Source: Halieaceae bacterium
Lineage (GTDB): Bacteria > Pseudomonadota > Gammaproteobacteria > Pseudomonadales > Halieaceae
DNA length: 64,000 nucleotides
Direction of reading: 5' to 3'
Assembly: GCA_028280635.1 (NCBI GenBank)
Contig: JANQLM010000121.1
Coordinates: 1-64,000 of the forward strand
Positions within the stretch are counted from its first letter, which is position 1, and every line of letters starts with the position of its first letter. A program made the translations under genes and the position numbers. Below the pieces are notes generated by a model. The model was not told the origin of the DNA, did not search any database, and was given only the letters and a program-made list of their open reading frames with translations. Below are positions 30,568 to 38,767 of this stretch, piece after piece.

Positions 30568-31131
30568 TTACTCAGTCGGTTTTATTACATGCGGGATGTC
30601 GTCGAACAGTCCCGGCGCATCACCTATGCGCGCACCTTCAATCTCCAGCATCCTTAGCTTGGTCTCAATCCCGCCATAGGCCGAAAACCCCGTGAGTTTG
30701 CCGTTCGCGCCAATAACGCGATGACAGGGGACGATGATCGGCAAGGGATTGCTTCCCATAGCTCTGCCCACGTTCTGGGCAAGGCGTTTGTTGCTAAGTT
30801 GCATAGCGATGGCGCCATAGGTTTGTGTTTCACCGGGCGGGATCAGGCGTGCGAGGGTGTAGACCCTGACGGCAAATGGATCGGCGTCGAGGTAGTCGCA
30901 ATCAATGCAACTTAAATCTGTCCTCGCTCCTTCCAGCAGTGTGGTGATCGACGCTATGGCGCGCCGGATTTCAGCGGGCGGCATTGCCTGCGATGCGCCG
31001 GCTCGCGCCGCCAGGCGTGCTGCGGTGGTGGCCGGGTTAAGCTCTGGTAGCTGAGTCGCAACAACGGTGCTACCCCGCCAGGCTATCCCACAGTCGCCCA
31101 GCGAAGTTGGGAAGAGCGAAAAGTGCGCCAT
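30568..31131 (-). CDS. ogt: Methylated-DNA--[protein]-cysteine S-methyltransferase
   Basis: NPLPIIVPCHRVIGANGKLTGFSAYGGIETKLRMLEIEG (PCHRV active site). Confidence 0.92.
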   Translation of the reverse strand: MAHFSLFPTSLGDCGIAWRGSTVVATQLPELNPATTAARLAARAGASQAMPPAEIRRAIASITTLLEGARTDLSCIDCDYLDADPFAVRVYTLARLIPPGETQTYGAIAMQLSNKRLAQNVGRAMGSNPLPIIVPCHRVIGANGKLTGFSAYGGIETKLRMLEIEGARIGDAPGLFDDIPHVIKPTE

Positions 31132-31152
31132 GTTTTGTACATTCCCCTGGCA

Positions 31153-31671
31153 TTACCTGACGGCAAAAACGCGATGTATGGGGCCGCCGTCACCCGTCCG
31201 GGTTGTGGAAACCGCGATAATCTTATTGAGCCAGGAATAGCGGAAATCCCCCGTTTCAAACTGAGGTGCCGCTCGAAAGTAGTAGCGCCAGGCCCCGGCG
31301 GGGTCGTCCGGCTTTTCAAGATCGAGCGCGTATTCGGCATGTTCCGGTTCTGACCAGAAGCGACCTTGCCAGTGTAAATAGAGTAGAGCGTTGTCGTGCG
31401 TTTCCAGGCAGAACCGAACGTCGAGAAGCGCGGTGCCATCTGGGCGAATGCGTATCCAGTCCGCGCCCGCATCGGGCACCACGCGCCCGCGCAGGTGGGG
31501 ACCTTCAAAGTTGCCGCCTTTGACAAGAAAAATCGCGCGCTGCCCATCGGACAGGGCGCCTACGTCCATGGCGGGAAGGTGAAGCTTCACGCGCGCTTCG
31601 AACAGAAATTCCAGGTCGGGCGGCGTATTCGCATCCCAGTCCGTCGCATTGCTTCTCAGTGTCTCTAACAT
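31153..31671 (-). CDS. DUF3237 family protein
   Basis: LEFLFEARVKLHLPAMDVGALSDGQRAIFLVKGGNFEGPHLRGRVVPDAGADWIRIRPDGTALLDVRFCLETHD. Confidence 0.8.
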   Translation of the reverse strand: MLETLRSNATDWDANTPPDLEFLFEARVKLHLPAMDVGALSDGQRAIFLVKGGNFEGPHLRGRVVPDAGADWIRIRPDGTALLDVRFCLETHDNALLYLHWQGRFWSEPEHAEYALDLEKPDDPAGAWRYYFRAAPQFETGDFRYSWLNKIIAVSTTRTGDGGPIHRVFAVR

Positions 31672-31686
31672 ACTGAAGTGCCTCCT

Positions 31687-32157
31687 TTATACCGTTGCTG
31701 CCGGAGAGCTTCCGAACACGTTGCGCCACATGCCATCGATAGAAATACCTGACTGGGCGGCAATCTGGGCCAGATCACAGCTGAAATGCTCTGTTGCGAT
31801 CAGTCCGTCCTTGAAAGTCATGCGGATGGTGACGGGTAACGTCATGCGTCGTCCGTTTGGGGTCATGCCACTCGCATCGCTGGCATGCGGCGCCATCGTC
31901 ATGCGAACAACACCCCAGCCAAACAGGGTCTTCGCATCTGCGACATATCCATCGAAGGACACGCTGTAGTCCGGGTAGGAGTCGAAGAAGTGCGCCAGCA
32001 TCTGCCGGTTTTCTTCAAGACCGCGAGCCACCGCGCCCCAGGCGGGTGAGTGGAGCACGATGTCCGGATGCAGGTATTTGAGCGCCTCTTCTACGTTCTG
32101 TCGGCTCTTTGCTTCCCCGAGTCCGGCAGCGAGGGCGTACATTTCTCCCGGTGTCAT
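31687..32157 (-). CDS. SnoaL-like / ester cyclase family protein
   Basis: EEALKYLHPDIVLHSPAWGAVARGLEENRQMLAHFFDSYPDYSVSFDGYVADAKTLFGWGVVRMT. Confidence 0.75.
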   Translation of the reverse strand: MTPGEMYALAAGLGEAKSRQNVEEALKYLHPDIVLHSPAWGAVARGLEENRQMLAHFFDSYPDYSVSFDGYVADAKTLFGWGVVRMTMAPHASDASGMTPNGRRMTLPVTIRMTFKDGLIATEHFSCDLAQIAAQSGISIDGMWRNVFGSSPAATV

Positions 32158-32183
32158 GAGCGTCTCCAGTGGCGTGGGGGCAT

Positions 32184-32206
32184 AATATGTGTGCTGCGCA
32201 CATATT
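32184..32206. promoter_or_regulatory. Candidate MarR operator (23-bp inverted repeat)
   Basis: AATATGTG-TGCTGCG-CACATATT, perfect 8-bp arms, between divergent SnoaL-like and MarR genes. Confidence 0.75.
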
Positions 32207-32248
32207 GTCAAGTTGAAATGTACCCGCGGCGCCATTACCGTGCGATGC

Positions 32249-32743
32249 ATGATTAACCACACTGCCAATCTGCTGGGGGTTGTAGGGCTAGCCGTTGCCG
32301 ACCGCATAAAGGAGAGCGCACGCGACATACTAAGCCATGTTGGCGAGACACCTGCCGCGCTGGTCGTGATCGGATATGACCTGGGCCCGTCAAACGATCA
32401 ACTGCGTCGCATTCTTGGCTTGTCCCACTCGGGAACCGTGCGCCTGATTGACCGGCTGGTGGCAGACGGGCTGGTTGAGCGTCGCGAGGGCAGCGACAAG
32501 CGCGCGGTTGCGCTTTACGTCAGTAAACGAGGCAGAGCTGTTCGCGAGGAAATCCTCAAAGGGCGGCTCGATGCCATTCGTCCGCTCCTGGAGAACTTAA
32601 GCGGTGCTGAACAGGAAACGTTCACTGCACTACTGCACAAGATGCTGTCGTCCATGGACACAACTGACATGGAACGTCGCACGCTCTGCCGGCTCTGTGA
32701 TGACCGTGTTTGCGTGGACTGCCCGATTCCCGCCGACAAATAG
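32249..32743 (+). CDS. MarR family transcriptional regulator with Cys-rich C-terminus
   Basis: NDQLRRILGLSHSGTVRLIDRLVADGLVERREGSDKRAVALYVSKRG; C-terminal CRLCDDRVCVDCPIPADK. Confidence 0.88.
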   Translation: MINHTANLLGVVGLAVADRIKESARDILSHVGETPAALVVIGYDLGPSNDQLRRILGLSHSGTVRLIDRLVADGLVERREGSDKRAVALYVSKRGRAVREEILKGRLDAIRPLLENLSGAEQETFTALLHKMLSSMDTTDMERRTLCRLCDDRVCVDCPIPADK

Positions 32744-32838
32744 ATCGCGCACATCGACGCACCATGCTGATTGGGCCTGTGGCAAAGTCGGTCGCTACCA
32801 GCTCTGGCTAGCCCCGATTCAGGCCACGGCTGATTGAA

Positions 32839-33642
32839 CTAGTCTTTTGAATCTGACTGCAGCGCCGCCAGCACCTGCGCCCAGATGTCGGGGTTGAAGC
32901 CCATGCCCAGGTGGGCCGCATCGACTTCGACGTGGTTAACGTTGGGACTGTAGCGGTCGATCGCCGCGTTCCAGTCGACGATGGCGTCGGTCTTGCTGAC
33001 GATGGCGGTAATCGGCTGCGAGATGGATCGCGACTCGCGGCCGGCGATCTCCGCCTCGATCCAGTCTAAGTCCATACCGCTCCTGTTGAAGAAGGCAGCC
33101 GCGGCGGTGTACTTCGGGCCGCCCACGGTGGGAGAGCCCATGGTCACTACGCGTTCAACCACGTCTGGCAGATCTCTGGCTACTTCGCGAGCCATGTAGC
33201 CTCCGAGGCTCCAGCCGATCAGGGAGATCTTCAGGCCGGTTTCGGCATGGCGCTGCAGCACGCGATCATAAAAGCGGTCTATCTGGAACGGCACGCCGGC
33301 CTCGCCGCGGTAGTCTTCCCGGCGTGAGAATTCCCAGCGCTCTGACAGGTCATCCTGGGTATGTTCCAGATTGGTGCCGGCGAGATTGGTGCCAAGCCCC
33401 CAGCCTTCGGTGCGAAAGCCCTGGCGCTTCAGGAAGCGGCGCAGCGGCAGGGTGTAACGGTCACCGGAACCGAAGCCGGGCGCGACGATAACCAGAGTGT
33501 CGGCGGGCTCCGGGGCGCTGCGGATGCTGGACGTCAGCAGCGGGGCGAGCATACGCGCCGCATCCAGGGCGGCGCGGGTTTCGAGAAGCAGCAGGCTGCG
33601 CTTCGGCGGTGCGGGTGTTCCGGTGGCAGGTGTCATGGTCAT
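32839..33642 (-). CDS. Alpha/beta hydrolase (lipase-like)
   Basis: LVIVAPGFGSGDRYTLPLRRFLKRQGF; nucleophile elbow GWSLGG. Confidence 0.8.
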   Translation of the reverse strand: MTMTPATGTPAPPKRSLLLLETRAALDAARMLAPLLTSSIRSAPEPADTLVIVAPGFGSGDRYTLPLRRFLKRQGFRTEGWGLGTNLAGTNLEHTQDDLSERWEFSRREDYRGEAGVPFQIDRFYDRVLQRHAETGLKISLIGWSLGGYMAREVARDLPDVVERVVTMGSPTVGGPKYTAAAAFFNRSGMDLDWIEAEIAGRESRSISQPITAIVSKTDAIVDWNAAIDRYSPNVNHVEVDAAHLGMGFNPDIWAQVLAALQSDSKD

Positions 33643-33650
33643 TCCTCTGT

Positions 33651-34163
33651 TTAGTGCTTTGCGCAGGCGTCGCCAGGGCAGGCCAGGGCCTTGGGGTCGA
33701 GCGACTGCAGGTGTGCGTGCATTTCACGCATCGACCTTTCCATGTCTTGCAGGGTGGCGCTGCTGAACGGTTTCAGTTGAGCGTGCACAAAGCGGTCCGC
33801 TGCCTCATGGGCCTGGTCATGCAGCTTCCGGCCGCGCGTTGTGAGGGAGCAGACCACGGAGCGGCCGTCTTCCCGGTGGGCGCTTAGCTGCAGCAGGCCG
33901 CGTTGCTCCAGGCGCTGAATCAGGCCTGTGATATTGGCCCGGGTCACTATTAGCCGGTGGGCGATAGCCTTGGGAACGGCATCGTCGCCGAGACTCACGA
34001 TCGCACGCAGCACGTCGTACTGGGCAACAGTCAGGTCGAAATGCTGGAGCATCTGTGTGTAGCGCTTACTGCACTCCAGATAGGCGCGCACCACGGAAAA
34101 CCAGGCGGCCGTTTCCAGTTGCCTGCGAGGGTTTCTATGAGGGGGTATCGGTAGCTCTTTCAC
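33651..34163 (-). CDS. MarR family transcriptional regulator
   Basis: HFDLTVAQYDVLRAIVSLGDDAVPKAIAHRLIVTRANITGLIQRLEQRGLL; GTG start. Confidence 0.9.
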   Translation of the reverse strand: MKELPIPPHRNPRRQLETAAWFSVVRAYLECSKRYTQMLQHFDLTVAQYDVLRAIVSLGDDAVPKAIAHRLIVTRANITGLIQRLEQRGLLQLSAHREDGRSVVCSLTTRGRKLHDQAHEAADRFVHAQLKPFSSATLQDMERSMREMHAHLQSLDPKALACPGDACAKH

Positions 34164-34182
34164 ATTCCGGCAGCCTTTTCAT

Positions 34183-34206
34183 AAGTAGTTAATGCATTAA
34201 CTACTT
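34183..34206. promoter_or_regulatory. 24-bp perfect palindrome upstream of MarR gene (candidate autoregulatory operator)
   Basis: AAGTAGTTAATGCATTAACTACTT equals its own reverse complement; ~20 bp upstream of the marR start. Confidence 0.85.
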
Positions 34207-34321
34207 TGGCTTGTTACGGCGAGGTTCGGCAAGTGGATGAGTGGAGAAGCCGACCGGGACTGCGCCGGTGACCGAGCAGGGCGGTCGAACCGCGACGGGC
34301 CGGGACTCTGTGAAGACTCGA

Positions 34322-34972
34322 CTAGGGGTTTAACACGCCGGCGGCTTGCAGCCGTTCGGCGATGCCGCTGGCCAACACCTGGTAACCGGCGCCATTGGGG
34401 TGAATTTCGTCCGCCTTCAGTGTGTCGTCTGAAAGAATGGCAGAGAAGACATCTGGAATCAGGATGGCGCCAGTTTCTTCGGCCAGCGCGGCGTAAATGG
34501 CGGAATCTTTCAGCGTGCCCGTGGTGGCCCGCAGCAGCGACAGGCGGGGGACAGCCACCAACGCCGTGATCGCGCCGCTGTCCTGGCTCGCGCGAATCAT
34601 CACTTCGAGGTCGTCCTTCACCTGTAGCTCGGGGCGCTTGCGCAGGAAATCGTTGCCACCCAGCTCGATAATCACCAGCTTCGGCTGGTGCAGTTCCAGC
34701 AGGGCGGGAAGCCGCTGGCGCGCCGTACTGGCGCGGTCCCCGGGTATGCCGGCATTGACCACGCCCCAGTCTGTCAGCTTCCACAGATGGGTGGGATAGT
34801 CCTCACCCTGCACCGCGCCGGTTCCATAGGTCACGCTGTCGCCAAATGCCAGCACCAGGCTGCCGGGCGGCAGGGGTTCGTAGCGCGGGGAATCGCCGCA
34901 GCCTCCCAGCCCAAGGACCGACAGAAGGGTGAGTAGGGCGAGTCGGCGGAGATGAAGGGTTATGTGTTTCAC
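34322..34972 (-). CDS. GDSL/SGNH-type arylesterase lipoprotein (TesA-like)
   Basis: Lipobox LGGCGD; LVLAFGDSVTYGTG, IIELGGNDFLR, PNGAGYQVLA; GTG start. Confidence 0.88.
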   Translation of the reverse strand: MKHITLHLRRLALLTLLSVLGLGGCGDSPRYEPLPPGSLVLAFGDSVTYGTGAVQGEDYPTHLWKLTDWGVVNAGIPGDRASTARQRLPALLELHQPKLVIIELGGNDFLRKRPELQVKDDLEVMIRASQDSGAITALVAVPRLSLLRATTGTLKDSAIYAALAEETGAILIPDVFSAILSDDTLKADEIHPNGAGYQVLASGIAERLQAAGVLNP

Positions 34973-35559
34973 TGGCTGCTGACGACCAGGTAGGCCTGGA
35001 GTTCTCCTTCGCCGGTATTGGCGATGCAATGGGGCAGGTCAGCCCGGTAGTGGGCGGAATCCCCGGCGGCCACTTCACGGCTGCTGTCGCCGGCGTCTAC
35101 CCTGGCGCGGCCCCGGCTCACGGTGAGCAATTCCCGCGTACCCTCGTAGTGGGCGGCGCTGAGCAATTCGGCACCGGGCGCCAGCCGAATTTCATAGAAC
35201 TCGATGTTGCGCTCCATGTGCAAGGGCGAGAGCGTGCGGATGTGACACTCGTCGTCGTTGCGAAACAGCATATTCGGGTCATCGCCGTGCACCACTTCAA
35301 TGGTGGGAGCCGCCCAGGGCTGATCCACCAGTTCGCCGATGGTAATGCCGAAGGCCTGGGCTATCCTGAACGTAACCGCGAGGGTGGGATTGGCCTTGCC
35401 GCGCTCGATCTGGCTGAGCATGGAGCGGCTTACCCCCGAAGTCGCCGCCAGCTGCTCCAGCGTCAGCTTGTGCTTCCTGCGCAATTCCGTCACGCGCAGG
35501 CACAGGGCCTGGCTGGCGGCGTCTTCATCGGCCCGGGTAGTGGGCGCTTCCCTGGTCAT
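34969..35559 (-). CDS. XRE-family regulator with C-terminal cupin domain
   Basis: KHKLTLEQLAATSGVSRSMLSQIERGKANPTLAVTFRIAQAFGITIGEL HTH; C-terminal cupin pattern. Confidence 0.88.
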   Translation of the reverse strand: MTREAPTTRADEDAASQALCLRVTELRRKHKLTLEQLAATSGVSRSMLSQIERGKANPTLAVTFRIAQAFGITIGELVDQPWAAPTIEVVHGDDPNMLFRNDDECHIRTLSPLHMERNIEFYEIRLAPGAELLSAAHYEGTRELLTVSRGRARVDAGDSSREVAAGDSAHYRADLPHCIANTGEGELQAYLVVSSQ

Positions 35560-35584
35560 GGTCTCTCCTGGCAGACAATAAAAA

Positions 35585-35598
35585 TCCACTATAGTGGA
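35585..35598. promoter_or_regulatory. 14-bp perfect palindrome in XRE/tdh divergent intergenic region
   Basis: TCCACTATAGTGGA; related half-site ACCATAGTGAA further toward tdh. Confidence 0.65.
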
Positions 35599-35704
35599 AA
35601 AGATTCTTGCATTCGGAATGACGTGATTCTAGTATGCCGGACTAGTTTCTACCATAGTGAATTTCACGGCAGTGAGCTGCTGTCGAGAAAGCAAAGGTAA
35701 GTCC

Positions 35705-36739
35705 ATGAAAGCATTGGTAAAAAGACATGCGGAGCCCGGCATCTGGATGGAAGATGTGGCTGAACCCGTGCTGGGCATTAACGACGTGCTGGTCAAGGTA
35801 AAGCGCACGGCGATCTGCGGCACCGACATGCACATCTATAACTGGGACGCCTGGGCCCAGAAGACCATCCCGGTGCCGATGGTGGTAGGGCATGAGTTCG
35901 TGGGCGAGATTGTCGACGTCGGCTCCAACGTCAATGACTGGCACTCCGGGCAAATCGTCTCCGGGGAAGGCCACCTGGTCTGCGGCCGCTGCCGCAACTG
36001 CATGGCCGGCCGCCGCCACCTGTGCAATGACACCAGCGGCATCGGGGTCGACAGCCCCGGCGCCTTTGCCGAATACATCGCCCTGCCCATGTCCAATGTC
36101 TGGGAGCATCGTCCCGGTATCGACCTGGACGTCGCCAGCCTGTTCGATCCCCTGGGCAATGCGGTGCACACGGCGTTGCAGTGGGACCTGTTGGGGGAAG
36201 ATGTACTGATCACCGGCGCTGGCCCCATCGGAGCCATGGCTGCCGCGGTCTGCCGCCATGCCGGTGCGCGCCACGTGGTGATCACCGACGTCAACCCCGA
36301 GCGATTGGAGCTGGCGCGGACCCTGGGTGCTACCCATACGGTGGACGTCAGCAAGGAGAAGATTGAAGACGCCAAGACGGCGCTGGGCATGGCCGAGGGC
36401 TTTGACGTGGGTCTGGAAATGTCCGGTAACCCGCAGGCCCTGCGCGATCTGCTGGCCAACATGTGTCACGGCGGCAAGGTCAGCATGCTGGGTATTCCCG
36501 AGGGGGATGTGGGCATCGACTGGAACGTGGTGATTTTCAATATGCTGACTATCAAGGGTATTTACGGCCGGGAAATGTACGAGACCTGGTACAAAATGTC
36601 GGTGATGATCGAGAACGGCCTCGATATAGAGCCGGTGATCACCCATCGGCTGCCCTTCTCGGACTTTCAGCAGGGCTTCGATGCCATGAAGTCCGGCACC
36701 GCCAGCAAGGTGGTGCTGAACTGGGAAGATGCTGCCTGA
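35705..36739 (+). CDS. tdh: L-threonine 3-dehydrogenase
   Basis: [18 protein letters not shown]...[32 protein letters not shown]; followed by kbl. Confidence 0.96.
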   Translation: MKALVKRHAEPGIWMEDVAEPVLGINDVLVKVKRTAICGTDMHIYNWDAWAQKTIPVPMVVGHEFVGEIVDVGSNVNDWHSGQIVSGEGHLVCGRCRNCMAGRRHLCNDTSGIGVDSPGAFAEYIALPMSNVWEHRPGIDLDVASLFDPLGNAVHTALQWDLLGEDVLITGAGPIGAMAAAVCRHAGARHVVITDVNPERLELARTLGATHTVDVSKEKIEDAKTALGMAEGFDVGLEMSGNPQALRDLLANMCHGGKVSMLGIPEGDVGIDWNVVIFNMLTIKGIYGREMYETWYKMSVMIENGLDIEPVITHRLPFSDFQQGFDAMKSGTASKVVLNWEDAA

Positions 36740-36782
36740 CCCGGAGCTTTCGACAGCAGGGCCAAATACGACAGGAGCCAAC

Positions 36783-37982
36783 GTGTACGGACAACTGAAG
36801 GACCACCTGGGCGCAGAACTGGCGGCCATAGAAGAAGCAGGGCTATACAAACGCGAGCGCCTGATTACCACGCCGCAGGACGCCCATGTAGGTGTGCAGA
36901 GCGAGGATAACGGGCTGGAGCTGCTGAACCTGTGCGCCAATAATTATCTGGGTCTGGCCCAGCATCCCGAGGTGAACGCCGCCGCGGCGACGGGCCTGGC
37001 GGAGTGGGGCTACGGCATGGCCTCGGTGCGTTTTATCTGCGGCACCCAGACACTGCACAAACGACTCGAACACACCCTCAGTGGCTTTCTCGGTGCCGAG
37101 GACACCATCCTCTACCCATCCTGCTTTGATGCCAATGGCGGCCTGTTCGAGACCCTACTGGGTCCGGAAGATGCGGTGATCTCTGACGAGTTGAACCACG
37201 CCAGCATCATCGACGGTGTGCGCCTGTGCAAGGCCCAGCGCTACCGCTACAAAAACAACGACATGGACGACCTGGAAACCCAGCTCAAGGCGGCTGATGC
37301 CGCCGGTGCGCGTTTCAAGCTGATTACCACCGATGGCGTGTTTTCCATGGACGGTTATATCGCCCAGCTTGACAAGATCTGTGACCTGGCAGACCAGTAC
37401 CACGCTCTGGTGCACTTCGATGACTGCCATGCCACCGGCTTTGTCGGCGCCGGCGGCAAGGGCACCCACGAGCTACGCGGCTGCATCGACCGTGTGGACA
37501 TCATCACCGGCACTCTGGGCAAGGCCCTGGGCGGCGCCAGCGGCGGCTACACCAGTGCCCGTAAGGAAATCGTCGAGCTGCTGCGCCAGCGCTCGCGGCC
37601 CTATCTGTTCTCCAATACCGTGGCGCCGCCGGTGGTGGCGGGGGCCATCAAGGCCATTGAGCTGGTGACCTCCTCCAGCGCCCTGCGCGACCAGCTCGCC
37701 GAAAACACCGCCTATTTCCGGGAGGGTCTCGAGCGCCTGGGCTTCGAGCTGCTGCCTGGCGAGCACCCGATCGTGCCAGTCATGCTGCACGATGCGGCGC
37801 TGGCGGCCCAGTTCGCCGATGCCATGCTCAAGCACGGCGTGTACGTGGTAGCCTTCTCCTACCCGGTGGTGCCGAAGGGCAAGGCCCGCATTCGCACCCA
37901 GATGAGTGCGGCGCTGAGCCGGGATGACCTCGACAAGGCGATCGCCGCCTTCGGGGCGGTCAAGGCGGAGCTGGGCATCTAG
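36783..37982 (+). CDS. kbl: Glycine C-acetyltransferase (2-amino-3-ketobutyrate CoA ligase)
   Basis: [47 protein letters not shown] start. Confidence 0.96.
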   Translation: MYGQLKDHLGAELAAIEEAGLYKRERLITTPQDAHVGVQSEDNGLELLNLCANNYLGLAQHPEVNAAAATGLAEWGYGMASVRFICGTQTLHKRLEHTLSGFLGAEDTILYPSCFDANGGLFETLLGPEDAVISDELNHASIIDGVRLCKAQRYRYKNNDMDDLETQLKAADAAGARFKLITTDGVFSMDGYIAQLDKICDLADQYHALVHFDDCHATGFVGAGGKGTHELRGCIDRVDIITGTLGKALGGASGGYTSARKEIVELLRQRSRPYLFSNTVAPPVVAGAIKAIELVTSSSALRDQLAENTAYFREGLERLGFELLPGEHPIVPVMLHDAALAAQFADAMLKHGVYVVAFSYPVVPKGKARIRTQMSAALSRDDLDKAIAAFGAVKAELGI

Positions 37983-38025
37983 CCCCAGCCAAGTCGCAAC
38001 CAGAGCACACAGTGAGGAACTGGCC

Positions 38026-38685
38026 ATGAGCAAACCCATGCACCTGCGTATCGACCTGGTCTCAGACGTGGTGTGCCCCTGGTGCATCATTGGCTATCGC
38101 CAGTTCCAGAAGGCACTGGAAAGCCGGGCGGCGGATATCGACCTGGAACTGCACTGGCACGCCTTTGAACTGAACCCGCAGATGCCCGCCGAGGGCCAAA
38201 ACCTGCGCGAGCACCTGGCTGAGAAATACGGCACCACCGCAGAGCAGAGCCAGAAGGCGCGCCAGCGGCTGACGGCGATCGGTGAAGAACTGGGCTTCGC
38301 CTTCAATTACACGGACAGCATGAAGATGGTGAACACCTTCAAGGCACATCAGCTGCTGCACTGGGCGGAAGAGCAGGGCTGCCAGACGGCGCTGAAGGAG
38401 GCCCTGTTCAAGGCGTTCTTCACTGACGGCCTGGATGTGGGTGATGTCGAGACCCTGGCGGACGTCTGCGCCGGGGTGGGCCTGGACCGGGATCAGGCCC
38501 TGGCGGTGCTGGCGGACGCCCGCTACGGGCAGGCGGTGCGCGAGGACCAGCGGCAGTGGGTCGAGCAGGGTATCCAGGCGGTGCCCACTTTTGTGATCAA
38601 CGAGCAGTACATGGTGCAGGGCGCCCAGGACGCTGAGGCCTTCGGGCGGATGCTGGACCGTCTGCTGGAGCGCCACGCCGCCTGA
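38026..38685 (+). CDS. DsbA-family (FrnE-like) oxidoreductase
   Basis: IDLVSDVVCPWCIIGYRQFQKAL; VPTFVINEQYMVQGAQDAEAF. Confidence 0.9.
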   Translation: MSKPMHLRIDLVSDVVCPWCIIGYRQFQKALESRAADIDLELHWHAFELNPQMPAEGQNLREHLAEKYGTTAEQSQKARQRLTAIGEELGFAFNYTDSMKMVNTFKAHQLLHWAEEQGCQTALKEALFKAFFTDGLDVGDVETLADVCAGVGLDRDQALAVLADARYGQAVREDQRQWVEQGIQAVPTFVINEQYMVQGAQDAEAFGRMLDRLLERHAA

Positions 38686-38767
38686 CACGCTTGAGCGCCT
38701 GCCCGGCAGACAGTACTCTCTGGGCTACACTAGAAGAAAAAGCGATCCACAGCAGCCAGCGCCCGAC

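Noticed and set aside
32839-35559. Insertion sequence or transposon around the palindromes
   Set aside because: No transposase ORF or terminal inverted repeats; the palindromes sit at regulator promoters and are better explained as operators.
35642-36940. 432-aa minus-strand ORF opposite tdh
   Set aside because: Same antisense artefact; tdh is clear on the plus strand.
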